Source of the DNA: DSSM01 sp964484125
GTDB taxonomy: Bacteria > Bacteroidota > Ignavibacteria > Tepidaquicellales > Tepidaquicellaceae
Assembly (NCBI GenBank): GCA_964484125.1
Contig: CAZAEK010000003.1
Coordinates: 143,775 to 207,774 of the forward strand
Reading direction: 5' to 3'
Length of the DNA stretch: 64,000 nucleotides
Both the position numbers and the translations under genes were made by a program. This document shows, piece after piece, positions 17,794 to 26,725 of the stretch (position 1 is the first letter of the stretch; every line of letters starts with the position of its first letter). The notes beneath the pieces were generated by a model, which was not told the origin of the DNA, searched no databases, and saw only the letters and a program-made list of their open reading frames with translations.

Positions 17794-18929
17794 GAAAAAT
17801 TATAAAAATATTATTAGTTATTTTCCTGATTGTTTTTATTTCCTGCGGTAAGAAAGAATCAGTAAAAGAAAATGAAATATCACTCCCGAAAGTAATGGGA
17901 AATAATCAGGAAGGAAATTTCAAAAAAGCGGTTGAAAAAATTAAATTTGAATTTCCGAAAGACCACGGTTCTCATCCGGAGTTCAGGACTGAATGGTGGT
18001 ATTTTACTGGAAACCTTACAGGAGAAAGCGGAAAGGAATTCGGATATCAGTTTACAATTTTCAGAACAGCATTAACACCTGATTCGATAAAAAGAGATTC
18101 GAGATTCGGAACAAATCAGATATATATGGGACATTTTACGATATCAGATATTTCAAATAATAAATTTTATTATTTTGAGAGATTTAGCAGGGGAGCGGCA
18201 GGACTTGCAGGAGTAACTATTGAACCGTTAAAAGTAAATCTTGAAAATTATAAGATTTATGAGACAGACAAGTCAGATTATGAATTTCCAAAGGTTAAAA
18301 TATCGGCAAAGGAAGAAAACGTTGGAATTGAATTAGATTTAACTCCGGAAAAACCCATAATATTTCAGGGTGATGGAGGTTTAAGTCAAAAAAGCAAAGG
18401 TGAAGGAAATGCTTCGTATTATTATTCAATAACAAGAATTATTACAGAAGGTATCATAACTATTAACAACAAAAATTATAAAGTTAAAGGATATTCATGG
18501 CTTGACAGGGAATGGAGTACCTCCGCATTAAGCGAAGAACAAGCAGGATGGGATTGGTTTTCAATACAACTTTCAAATAATACAGAAATAATGTACTACA
18601 ACTTACGGAAAAAAGACGGAACTGCTGATGAGTTCAGCAACGGATGTATAGTAAACAGAAACGGAGAAAAAGAAAATATTAATTTGAATGAAGTAGTACT
18701 GCAAATAATTGATTACTGGGAAAACGACGAGGGTAAGAAATATCCATCGGGCTGGATATTAAAAATACCATCTAAAAAAACAGAGCTAAAAATAATCCCG
18801 GCAATTAAAAACCAGGAATTAAAATTAGCAATCAGATATTGGGAAGGTTCAGTAAAAATAGAAGGAATATATGAAGGTATGCCTGTAAGCGGAAGGGGTT
18901 ATGTGGAGTTAACAGGATATTCAGGTTAA
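17790..18929 (+). CDS. AttH/CrtC-like lipocalin-fold lipoprotein
   Basis: A 379-residue lipoprotein (signal to Cys19 in the lipobox FISC). It carries the CrtC N-terminal lipocalin domain with the diagnostic DHGSHPEFRTEWWYFTGNL at about residues 53-72, then GYSWLDREWSTS and GWDWFSIQL from the second lipocalin half. PF07143 members include carotenoid 1,2-hydratases and AttH proteins. Here the lipobox and the coupling to an ABC ATPase and FtsX permease argue for an AttH-like periplasmic partner, not a carotenoid enzyme. The start overlaps the permease stop by four bases (ATGA), so expression is coupled. Confidence 0.85.
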   Translation: MRKIIKILLVIFLIVFISCGKKESVKENEISLPKVMGNNQEGNFKKAVEKIKFEFPKDHGSHPEFRTEWWYFTGNLTGESGKEFGYQFTIFRTALTPDSIKRDSRFGTNQIYMGHFTISDISNNKFYYFERFSRGAAGLAGVTIEPLKVNLENYKIYETDKSDYEFPKVKISAKEENVGIELDLTPEKPIIFQGDGGLSQKSKGEGNASYYYSITRIITEGIITINNKNYKVKGYSWLDREWSTSALSEEQAGWDWFSIQLSNNTEIMYYNLRKKDGTADEFSNGCIVNRNGEKENINLNEVVLQIIDYWENDEGKKYPSGWILKIPSKKTELKIIPAIKNQELKLAIRYWEGSVKIEGIYEGMPVSGRGYVELTGYSG

Positions 18930-18978
18930 ATTTTTTGTGTAGTTAATTATTAAAAAAAATGACCGAAATTTAATGTTT

Positions 18979-19013
18979 ACATTTAAAATGTTTTTATACA
19001 AATTGTATAAAAA
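18979..19013. promoter_or_regulatory. Overlapping palindromes upstream of the Cache lipoprotein gene
   Basis: A perfect inverted repeat with 11-bp arms and a one-base centre lies at 18991-19013 (TTTTTATACAA A TTGTATAAAAA). It touches a second palindrome, ACATTTAAAATGT, at 18979-18991. Both sit within the 94-base gap before the sensor operon and end about 10 bases before its start codon. The position fits an operator; the AT-only arms and missing T-tract make a terminator less likely. Function is inferred from position only. Confidence 0.4.
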
Positions 19014-19023
19014 ATGACTTACT

Positions 19024-20043
19024 ATGAAAAATTTATTAAAGTATTTTTCATTGGCATTAATTGCTCTGTTGCCTGGATGTTCAGGAGATAAAGTAAACGA
19101 AGCAAAAATTAATAAAGAGCTAAGTGAACTGAAACAGTTATCTGAAAAAATCAATAACGATTTTTCCATCATAGGCAATAAAGTAAAAGAAATTGCTATA
19201 TATACAGAAACATTATATGAAAATTCCGGGAAATATGTTCCTAAAGATAAAAATATTTATGCAATAAGCTCTGAAGGAGTGATGTATAAAACAAGAGATG
19301 ACGGCAACTCTGCAGTATTTGTATCCGGTGTAATCCCGGTTAATGAAACAATAAAAAATATAGTATATTTTACAGAGCCGTTGGATTCAGTCTTAAAAGC
19401 AATAGTAAATTCTAACAGTTCAGTTGTCCAGTCATATTACAATGATAAACATAGTTACAACAGAATTTATCCGTTTATGGATGTATTAAAGCAATATGAG
19501 CCGAAGATGAATATCCCTGAATATAATTTCTATTATCTTGCAGACAAAAATCACAATCCTGAGAAAAAAAACGTATGGGTAGATGAGCCATACGTTGACC
19601 CTGCAGGAAGGGGATGGATGGTATCGGCAATTGCACCAGTTTATTACAAAGACTCCCTTCAGGGAGTTGTTGGTCTTGATGTTACAGTCAGAACTATAAC
19701 AGATAAATATTTCTCGGAGCTGAACAAAGAAACATTTATTGTTGACGGAAAAGGTACAATAGTTGCCGCTGACGAGTACATAATAAAAACCCTTGAATTG
19801 CCTGAATTAAAAGACCATAAGTATTTTGAAACAATAAAGGCAGATACATACAGGCAGGAGGATTTTAATCTGCTAACCCATAAAAATAAAAACATAAGAA
19901 CTGCTTTTGATGATTTAATCAAAAATAAAAAATCTTTCAGTTATCTTGAATTCGATTCAAAGAAATATGCATTGTTTTCTACAGGTCTTTCTCAACTGAA
20001 CTGGTTTTTAATTAAAATAGAGAAATTGCAAAATCATCTATGA
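19024..20043 (+). CDS. Cache-domain sensory lipoprotein
   Basis: A 339-residue exported lipoprotein (lipobox LLPGC, Cys19). A short coiled coil (about 25-60) is followed by a double Cache-like region. The WVDEPYVDPAGRGWMVSAIAPVYY segment followed by GVVGLDVTVRTI is the classic membrane-distal Cache pattern that binds small ligands in chemoreceptors and kinases, and a second half (about 230-335) completes the dCache-like layout. Unlike usual Cache proteins it has no membrane-spanning signalling domain. Its stop overlaps the start of a hybrid histidine kinase gene (ATGA, 20040-20043), suggesting that it senses a ligand on behalf of that kinase. Confidence 0.78.
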   Translation: MKNLLKYFSLALIALLPGCSGDKVNEAKINKELSELKQLSEKINNDFSIIGNKVKEIAIYTETLYENSGKYVPKDKNIYAISSEGVMYKTRDDGNSAVFVSGVIPVNETIKNIVYFTEPLDSVLKAIVNSNSSVVQSYYNDKHSYNRIYPFMDVLKQYEPKMNIPEYNFYYLADKNHNPEKKNVWVDEPYVDPAGRGWMVSAIAPVYYKDSLQGVVGLDVTVRTITDKYFSELNKETFIVDGKGTIVAADEYIIKTLELPELKDHKYFETIKADTYRQEDFNLLTHKNKNIRTAFDDLIKNKKSFSYLEFDSKKYALFSTGLSQLNWFLIKIEKLQNHL

Positions 20044-22841
20044 AAAAGATAATTATCCTTCTATCTATAGTAGTATTTATAATAGTAGTACTTAATGTGT
20101 ATTTTTATCTGAACTCATATAACCGGCAGCTGAAAGCCATAGAGATAAATGCAGAGCACGATTCGAAAACAATAGGTGCAGTTATGGAGAATACAATAAG
20201 AGACCTTGAGCAGGAAATTAAGTATTCATTTTCATTGATAGATATTGACAGGATATTCTCCAATTCTTCAGAAAAAAATCTTACAGAAAAGAAAATAAGA
20301 TATTTCTTATTCAAATATAATGAGCTTGTATTTGAAGTTAAATTTATTAATAGTAATGGTAAATCATATTCACAGCGTAAAGATGTAAAAAATTATTTTT
20401 ACAGTAAATATGATACTATAAGGAGAGAACCACTATCCACGAAATCAATAGAACGATATGAGTCTGAGATGAAAAAGTATGTAATAGTTGAGCCATACTC
20501 AGAAAATGGCGAAGTAAAAGGTAATATAATATTTACACTTGACCTCAACAAGTTTTTAAAGAATATTTTTGAAGAATATTATACGGCAGGGTTATTTTAT
20601 CAGTCTGTAATAAATTCAGAGGGTGAGATAGTATTTTCTAATATAGAAGAAGGTATGATGCTAAGCGATATTGAGTATATTAAGAATGAGCTGCAACAGG
20701 GATATCAGGGAAAGCTTTATCACGAATTATTAAATTCAGATTCAAAATCTAAAATATTTACTTCATATTATCCTGTAAAAATACTCGACGAAAATCTTGC
20801 TGTACTGAATTCTGTACTTTACAGGAATATTATATTCTCAAGCAGTGCAGACTTAATTCTCGTAGGTTCTTTGACATTTGTTATACTTTTGGTAATGCTG
20901 ATAATTTTTATATTTCTTTTCAATCAAAATAAGAGAGAGCAGGCAATACTGAGAAATATCAATGCTGAACTTGAAAAAAAGGAAGAGCAAATAAGATTAT
21001 CCAATAAAATGCTGATATCAATTTTAGACGGTACAGATGCATTGATATGTGTAACAGATATAGACACAGATGAGATATTATTTTTAAATAAATATGCCAG
21101 GGAATTTTTTAATTTGAAAAATATAATAGGCAGAAATTATAATGAAGTATTTCCTGTGAAACCGGAAAATGTTCTTCAGAAATATTCAAAAGACAAAATT
21201 ATAAATGAAGATGGCAGCTACAGAGGGGTTTACTCATGGGAATTTATGAGTGTTGCAAATAAAAGATGGTTTGCAGCTAGTGAACAGGCAATTGAATGGT
21301 TTGATGGAAGAACGGTAAGAATAGAACTTGCATTTGATATAACAAAAAGAAAACAGGCGGAAATCCAGATGCAGTTAGCAAGAGAAGAAGCGGAACTTGC
21401 GAGTAAAGCAAAAAGTGAATTCCTTGCTAATATGAGCCATGAGATAAGAACACCGTTAAATGCAGTTTTAGGATTTGCTGAATTGCTTAAAGAAAATTTA
21501 ACTGGGAATGAAAAGTATGAGAATTATATAACAGGAATTCTCACAAGCGGCAAAAATCTTTTAAGTCTTATTAATGATATTCTTGACCTATCAAAGATTG
21601 AGGCGGGGAAAATGGAATTGCTTTATGAGCCGGTAAATCCTTATGCTGTTATTTCAGATATTAAGCAGATATTTTATATAAAGACAAAAGAGAAAAATCT
21701 ATATTTTGATATTTATGTTGACCCCAAACTTCCAAAATCAATTTTGATGGATGAAACAAGACTCAGGCAGGTACTCTTTAATCTTGTTGGAAACGCTGTT
21801 AAGTTTACATCAAAGGGAGGCATAAAGGTATCAGCACATTCAATATCAAAAGATTCAATCGGAAGTTCTGTTGATATTATTTTTGAAGTTGAAGATACAG
21901 GTATCGGAATATCAAAAAATCAGACAGAAGTAATTTTTGAAGAATTCAGACAGCAGGAAGGTCAAAGTACCAGAAAATATGGCGGAACCGGTCTTGGGCT
22001 TGCAATTACAAAGCGACTTGTTGAAATGATGAATGGCACTATAAAGGTAAAGAGTGAGGTTGGGAAAGGGTCAACATTCAGTATAATATTCAGGGATATT
22101 TCTGTATCAACTGTTGAATATACAGAAAGTGAAACTCTTAAAGAAGAAGAGATGAAGAAAATTAAATTTAAAAAGATAACCGTATTAATGGTAGAAGATA
22201 TTGAATCTAACAGAATATTATTAAAAGAACATTTAAGCTATTACAATTTTAATATTATTGAGGCAGGGAACGGTGAAGAAGGAGTATTAAAAGCAAGGGA
22301 ACACAAACCTGATTTGATACTTATGGATATTCAAATGCCAGTACTTGACGGATTTCAGGCATCGAAGTTAATAAAAGAGACCCCGGGTCTGGAGAAAATT
22401 CCAATAATAGCAATTACTGCTTTCGGTTTCAAGGAAGACGAAAAGAAATACGGTAAAAATTTCGACGGATATCTAAGGAAGCCCTTAAGTAAAATAAATC
22501 TTACAACTGAATTAATGAAACATCTGGAATATGAAAAAATTGAGTCTGTAGAAAAGAACGAAAAAAACAAATCACTAACTTTTGAGGAATCTTTAGAACT
22601 TCCTGATGAAATTAAAAATGAGTTGAAAGAAAAATTTTTACCGAAATTGAAATTAATTCAGGAGGGACTTCTTATAGAAGATGTTCTGGAATTTTCTAAT
22701 GAGCTTATTGAATTTGCTTTAGAAAAAAACTCTGAAAATCTTGCTATGTATGGAAGAAGCTTAAAAACTGCTGCAGATGAAATGAGGATTACTCAAATGA
22801 ATTCGTTGATGAATTTATTTGAAAAAATAACAGAATATTAA
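20040..22841 (+). CDS. Membrane hybrid sensor histidine kinase (Cache-like/PAS/HisKA/HATPase/REC)
   Basis: A 933-residue hybrid kinase. It has a helix at 4-22, a periplasmic sensing region of about 245 residues, a second helix at about 271-294, and a PAS domain at about 325-438. HisKA contains FLANMSHEIRTPLN (phospho-acceptor His467). HATPase has NLVGNAVKFT, VEDTGIGIS and GGTGLGLAI. The receiver spans about 713-832 with Asp763 in LILMDIQMPVLDG and Lys in LRKPLS. The last 80 residues are helical like an HPt domain but contain no histidine, so phosphotransfer must continue through another protein. Coupled translationally to the Cache lipoprotein gene. Confidence 0.92.
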   Translation: MKKIIILLSIVVFIIVVLNVYFYLNSYNRQLKAIEINAEHDSKTIGAVMENTIRDLEQEIKYSFSLIDIDRIFSNSSEKNLTEKKIRYFLFKYNELVFEVKFINSNGKSYSQRKDVKNYFYSKYDTIRREPLSTKSIERYESEMKKYVIVEPYSENGEVKGNIIFTLDLNKFLKNIFEEYYTAGLFYQSVINSEGEIVFSNIEEGMMLSDIEYIKNELQQGYQGKLYHELLNSDSKSKIFTSYYPVKILDENLAVLNSVLYRNIIFSSSADLILVGSLTFVILLVMLIIFIFLFNQNKREQAILRNINAELEKKEEQIRLSNKMLISILDGTDALICVTDIDTDEILFLNKYAREFFNLKNIIGRNYNEVFPVKPENVLQKYSKDKIINEDGSYRGVYSWEFMSVANKRWFAASEQAIEWFDGRTVRIELAFDITKRKQAEIQMQLAREEAELASKAKSEFLANMSHEIRTPLNAVLGFAELLKENLTGNEKYENYITGILTSGKNLLSLINDILDLSKIEAGKMELLYEPVNPYAVISDIKQIFYIKTKEKNLYFDIYVDPKLPKSILMDETRLRQVLFNLVGNAVKFTSKGGIKVSAHSISKDSIGSSVDIIFEVEDTGIGISKNQTEVIFEEFRQQEGQSTRKYGGTGLGLAITKRLVEMMNGTIKVKSEVGKGSTFSIIFRDISVSTVEYTESETLKEEEMKKIKFKKITVLMVEDIESNRILLKEHLSYYNFNIIEAGNGEEGVLKAREHKPDLILMDIQMPVLDGFQASKLIKETPGLEKIPIIAITAFGFKEDEKKYGKNFDGYLRKPLSKINLTTELMKHLEYEKIESVEKNEKNKSLTFEESLELPDEIKNELKEKFLPKLKLIQEGLLIEDVLEFSNELIEFALEKNSENLAMYGRSLKTAADEMRITQMNSLMNLFEKITEY

Positions 22842-22863
22842 TCACGGAATTATTAATAACCCG

Positions 22864-24093
22864 CTACAAGGGTAGATAGATTTTAAAAGTTGTTCCGATT
22901 TTAAGTTCCGATTCTACTTCAATAAATCCTTTATGTTCTTTAATTACCCTGTCAGTAAAAGCAAGTCCAAGGCCTGTTCCCTTTCCATATTCCTTTGTTG
23001 AGAAAAAAGGTAAGAATATATTTTTAAGGTCTTCAGGTTTAATACCAGAACCATTATCGGATACTTCAATTTTAATAAAATCAGAGTTATTAAGCGTTAC
23101 TTTTTCAGTAGAAATACTTATATCACCCCGGGATTTAATCGCCTGTACAGAATTAGTAATCAGGTTCAGTAAAACGTCTCTGATTTGTTCCTTATCAATC
23201 AAACAATCAGGAATGTCTTCCTGAAGTTTCTGAGCAAAATTAATATTTTTGCCATTTATAATATAATTCGAATTTTCTAAAATTCCGGAAATTAAATCAT
23301 TAATAGAACATTTCTCCTTTGTTAATATAAGTGGTCTTGAAAAATTCAGAATCTGCCTGATTGATTTTGTTATTCGTGTTGTTTCCTGAATTATTACTTT
23401 AAGCTCATCAAATCCTTCATCGCCTTCTTTTCGGTCGAGTAATAAATAATCTGCATTGCCGGAAATTATATTCAGAGGGTTTGATAAATTATGTGCAATG
23501 GAAGATACGACAGTTCCTATAAGCGCAAGATTCTCTTTTTCCCTGAGTTCGTCTTTAAGCTTTCTTTCATTTGTAATATCCCTGACAATTGAAACATTTC
23601 CGATAAATTTTTCCTTTTCGCTTTTTATCTGAAAAATTGCAATACTTATATATCTCGTATCTCCGGTTTTAGTAATAAACTCAGTTTCAAAGTTGCTTAC
23701 ATACCCTGTTTCTTTGAGAATTCTTGATATATTATTCGCATCACCTTTCTTTTTTATATACTCAGGCATCAGTGAAAAAAAATCTTTTCCGCGAATTTCA
23801 TCTAACTGATAACCAAATATGTTTTCTGCACCTTTGTTCCATAGAAATATTTTACCGTCCTGGTCATAACCGATAATACCGTCAATTGAATTCAGTATAA
23901 TATCTGAAAAATATTTGTCGTGTGCGGATTTTCTTTCCTTTAGTATAGTAACAGCATTAAAAATACAAGAACTCAGATTATCTGTTATAAATTTAAGTTC
24001 ATCATCGGTAATTCGGTTTCCGAGCCGGTTTTTTACAATTTTTACAAATTCGTTTTTCTGTTTTTCTAATTCTGCAAATACTATTTGTTCCAT
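22864..24093 (-). CDS. Soluble PAS-domain sensor histidine kinase
   Basis: A 409-residue cytoplasmic kinase with no membrane segment. An N-terminal helical stretch leads to a PAS/PAC unit (about 60-178, with DGIIGYDQDGKIFLWNKGAENIFGY split by the usual loop and SIVRDITNERK at the end). The HisKA H-box SSIAHNLSNPLN has His201. HATPase motifs are NLITNSVQAI, VSDNGSGI, TKEYGKGTGLGL. The architecture resembles NtrB-type kinases, whose partners are often NtrC-like regulators; none is adjacent. It ends 22 bases from the convergent hybrid kinase gene, with no visible terminator. Confidence 0.9.
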   Translation of the reverse strand: MEQIVFAELEKQKNEFVKIVKNRLGNRITDDELKFITDNLSSCIFNAVTILKERKSAHDKYFSDIILNSIDGIIGYDQDGKIFLWNKGAENIFGYQLDEIRGKDFFSLMPEYIKKKGDANNISRILKETGYVSNFETEFITKTGDTRYISIAIFQIKSEKEKFIGNVSIVRDITNERKLKDELREKENLALIGTVVSSIAHNLSNPLNIISGNADYLLLDRKEGDEGFDELKVIIQETTRITKSIRQILNFSRPLILTKEKCSINDLISGILENSNYIINGKNINFAQKLQEDIPDCLIDKEQIRDVLLNLITNSVQAIKSRGDISISTEKVTLNNSDFIKIEVSDNGSGIKPEDLKNIFLPFFSTKEYGKGTGLGLAFTDRVIKEHKGFIEVESELKIGTTFKIYLPL

Positions 24094-24125
24094 ATTACAA
24101 TATGAATTCCGCTGCTATTTTAATA

Positions 24126-25376
24126 TTAAATATATACAATTATTCCTTTTTTAAAAACTGTAATCAGACAATTAACAGCAAAATTATAAATCAGGTCTTT
24201 ATAAGAAGGAAAATCAAAAATAAGAATATCCGCCTGTTTACCTGATTCAAGACTTCCGGTTTTACTGTTGTTATAAACTGCAAAAGATGCATTGTATGTT
24301 ACTGCATTAATAATTTCTTCGGCAGTCATCTTCATTTTAACAGATGCAAGAGACATAATCATCTGAATGTTCTGAGTCATACAACTTCCCGGATTGAAAT
24401 CTGTAGCAAGTGCTACCGGAATATTTTCAGCAATTAATTCCCTCGACGGTGTATAAGGTATTGACAAAAAATATGATACTCCGGGCAATGCAGTTGCGAT
24501 AATACCTTTACCTGAAAGTTTTTTAATATCATTTCTTTTTATTACTTCAATATGATCAACGCTTATAGCTTTATTTTTTATTGCTATATCAATTCCGCCA
24601 ATAGAATTAAACTGATCCGTATGAATTTTCGGGATTAATCCAAATTTTACTCCTTCGCTGATTATTCTGTCTGTTTCATTTGCATCGAAATAACCCTTCT
24701 CGCAGAAAACATCTATAAATTTTGCTTTTCTGCCTTTTGCAATTTCCGGAATCATCTCATAACATATCAGGTCAATATAATCTTTTTTTGATATTTCGTT
24801 TGGTACTGAATGAGCCCCAAGGAAAGTCGGGAAAATATCAAGTCCGTAAACATTTTCAAATGCAAGCTCGTTAATTACATCAAGCATTTTTAATTCATTC
24901 TTTGTGTCAAGTCCATAACCGGATTTCCCTTCGATAGTTGTAGTTCCGTATTGTAAAAAATATTCAAGCCGTTTTGCGGCAATTGATTTTAATTCTTCTT
25001 TTGAACTTTTTCTGACTGAGCTTACAGTCTTCGCAATTCCGCCGCCTGCCTTTGATATTTCTTCATAAGTACTACCCGATATTCTCATCTCATATTCATC
25101 TGAGCGGGATCCTGAAAATACAAAATGTGTATGTGTATCTATGAAGCCTGGCATTACCGTCTTACCTTTGCAGTCAATTTCTCTGAAATTAGTTTTCCCT
25201 TTGATAAATTTGATTAAATCTTTTTCAGTGCCTGCAAAAGCAATTTTATCTTTTTCAGTAACAAGAAATCCATTTTTTATCAATCCGATTTCATTTTGGT
25301 CTTTCCCGGCTTTAGGTATTCCGGGTTTTCCTTTACAGGTTACAAGGTTTGATATATTTTTTAAAATATAGTTCAT
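24126..25376 (-). CDS. hutI: Imidazolonepropionase
   Basis: Hydrolyses imidazolone-5-propionate to N-formimino-glutamate in histidine breakdown. It is a 416-residue amidohydrolase with metal-binding DTHTHFVFSG, the family-specific ISGSTYEEISKAGGGIAKTV, GKSGYGLD, IHTDQFN and VDHIEV, and ATDFNPGSC; all metal ligands appear intact. No hutH, hutU or hutG is in the window, so it is separated from the rest of the pathway. Its ATG overlaps the stop of the glmM-like gene (ATGA at 25373-25376). It is the last gene of the long minus-strand string. Confidence 0.93.
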   Translation of the reverse strand: MNYILKNISNLVTCKGKPGIPKAGKDQNEIGLIKNGFLVTEKDKIAFAGTEKDLIKFIKGKTNFREIDCKGKTVMPGFIDTHTHFVFSGSRSDEYEMRISGSTYEEISKAGGGIAKTVSSVRKSSKEELKSIAAKRLEYFLQYGTTTIEGKSGYGLDTKNELKMLDVINELAFENVYGLDIFPTFLGAHSVPNEISKKDYIDLICYEMIPEIAKGRKAKFIDVFCEKGYFDANETDRIISEGVKFGLIPKIHTDQFNSIGGIDIAIKNKAISVDHIEVIKRNDIKKLSGKGIIATALPGVSYFLSIPYTPSRELIAENIPVALATDFNPGSCMTQNIQMIMSLASVKMKMTAEEIINAVTYNASFAVYNNSKTGSLESGKQADILIFDFPSYKDLIYNFAVNCLITVFKKGIIVYI

Positions 25377-26719
25377 TTCTCAATCTTCGTCTCTTTTATT
25401 ATTCTCACAACTGGCTCCGTGTTGGATTTCCTGAAATGTACCCAGAAATCTTTGAAGTCGAGTTTAACTCCGTCTATTTCAGTAATTTTACAATCTTTAA
25501 CTTTTTTATTATTTCTGACAATATCTCTCAGGAATTTAGAAGGATCTTTTATAGTCAGTTTGGTTTTTTCAATTTTATATTTCGGGAGATTTTCCTTGTA
25601 TTTGCTTAATGAAATGTTTGCGTCTGCAAGTTCATTAAGAATTACTGCAATGCCGAATAATGAATCCCTGCCATAGTGTCCGCCAATTGCCGGAGAAATA
25701 ATAACTCCTCCGCTTCCTTCTCCACCGCAGATAGATTTATTCCTGACCATAGCTTTTACAACATTGATTTCTCCAACAGGTGTTCTGAAAATTTTACCTT
25801 TATATTCTTTTGCTATATCATCAACAGCGCGGGTTGTAGAAAGATTAACTGTGGCTTTTAATTTTTGTGATTTGTGTTTTCTGAAAATATGATTTATAAC
25901 TGTAGTAATAGTGTTTTCTTCGATAAATGGCTCGCCTTTGTCTGTAATTAATACTAATCTGTCAGCATCAGGATCAACAGCAACTCCAAGATCAGCTTTG
26001 TGTTTAATGACCGCCTGACAAAGATCTGTAAGATTTTCCGGAACAGGTTCTGGAGTATGCGGGAAAACGCCTGTCGGAGCGGTATATAATTCTATGACTT
26101 CGCAACCGAGTCTGCAAAGTAATTCAGGAACAATAAGAGAGCCGGAAGAATTTACTGCATCAACCACAACTTTAAATTTTCTCTTCCTGATTTTCTTAAG
26201 GTCAAGAATTTTCATTTTTAAAACTTTTTCAATGTGCTTTTTTGACCAACTTGAGTCAGGCACAGGAGGATATAGCTCTTTAAGCGGAGCATAATAAAAC
26301 TTCTTTTTAAAAGCAATTTTCTTGATTTCTTCCATAGCTTCGGCATCAAGGAAAGTTCCATCAGGATTTAGAAATTTAAGCCCATTCCACTTTTGCGGAT
26401 TATGAGAAGCACTCAGGGAAATACCTCCGCATGCTTCAGTTTCTTCAGTAGCTATTTGTACTGTAGGGGTTGGAACTACGCCAATATGAATTACTTTAAA
26501 TCCTGCGAGGAATAAAGTAGAAATAACCATTGAATAAATTATATCACCATAAGCTCTTCCGTCTCTTCCAATAACAATAGTTTTTGTTTTATATCTTGCC
26601 CTGCAATATTCTGCAAAGGCAGAAGTAAAGCCGGTTATATTTTCAGGGGTTAAATTATCCCCTAATATTCCTCTTACGCCTGAAACAGACGCAATAATCG
26701 GAGTTGATTTTTTTCTCAT
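25373..26719 (-). CDS. glmM: Phosphoglucosamine mutase / phosphohexomutase
   Basis: A 448-residue alpha-D-phosphohexomutase. The N-terminal ASVSGVRGILGDNLTPE, the phosphoserine loop GGISLSASHNPQKWNGLKF, the metal loop VAVDPDADRLVLI and the sugar-binding GGEGSGGVI are visible. The C-terminal phosphate loop is RKSNTEPVVRII. The serine loop and neighbourhood (next to a GlmU-like uridylyltransferase) favour phosphoglucosamine mutase, which makes glucosamine-1-phosphate for peptidoglycan and LPS; a phosphoglucomutase/phosphomannomutase role cannot be excluded. It begins six bases after the uridylyltransferase gene. Confidence 0.85.
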   Translation of the reverse strand: MRKKSTPIIASVSGVRGILGDNLTPENITGFTSAFAEYCRARYKTKTIVIGRDGRAYGDIIYSMVISTLFLAGFKVIHIGVVPTPTVQIATEETEACGGISLSASHNPQKWNGLKFLNPDGTFLDAEAMEEIKKIAFKKKFYYAPLKELYPPVPDSSWSKKHIEKVLKMKILDLKKIRKRKFKVVVDAVNSSGSLIVPELLCRLGCEVIELYTAPTGVFPHTPEPVPENLTDLCQAVIKHKADLGVAVDPDADRLVLITDKGEPFIEENTITTVINHIFRKHKSQKLKATVNLSTTRAVDDIAKEYKGKIFRTPVGEINVVKAMVRNKSICGGEGSGGVIISPAIGGHYGRDSLFGIAVILNELADANISLSKYKENLPKYKIEKTKLTIKDPSKFLRDIVRNNKKVKDCKITEIDGVKLDFKDFWVHFRKSNTEPVVRIIKETKIEK

Positions 26720-26725
26720 AATTTC

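Noticed and set aside
17790..18929. Carotenoid 1,2-hydratase (CrtC)
   Set aside because: The domain matches, but a lipobox and coupling to an ABC ATPase and permease, with no carotenoid genes nearby, favour the AttH-like reading.
20040..22841. C-terminal HPt domain in the hybrid kinase
   Set aside because: The last 80 residues are helical as in HPt domains but contain no histidine, so a phosphotransfer role cannot be claimed.
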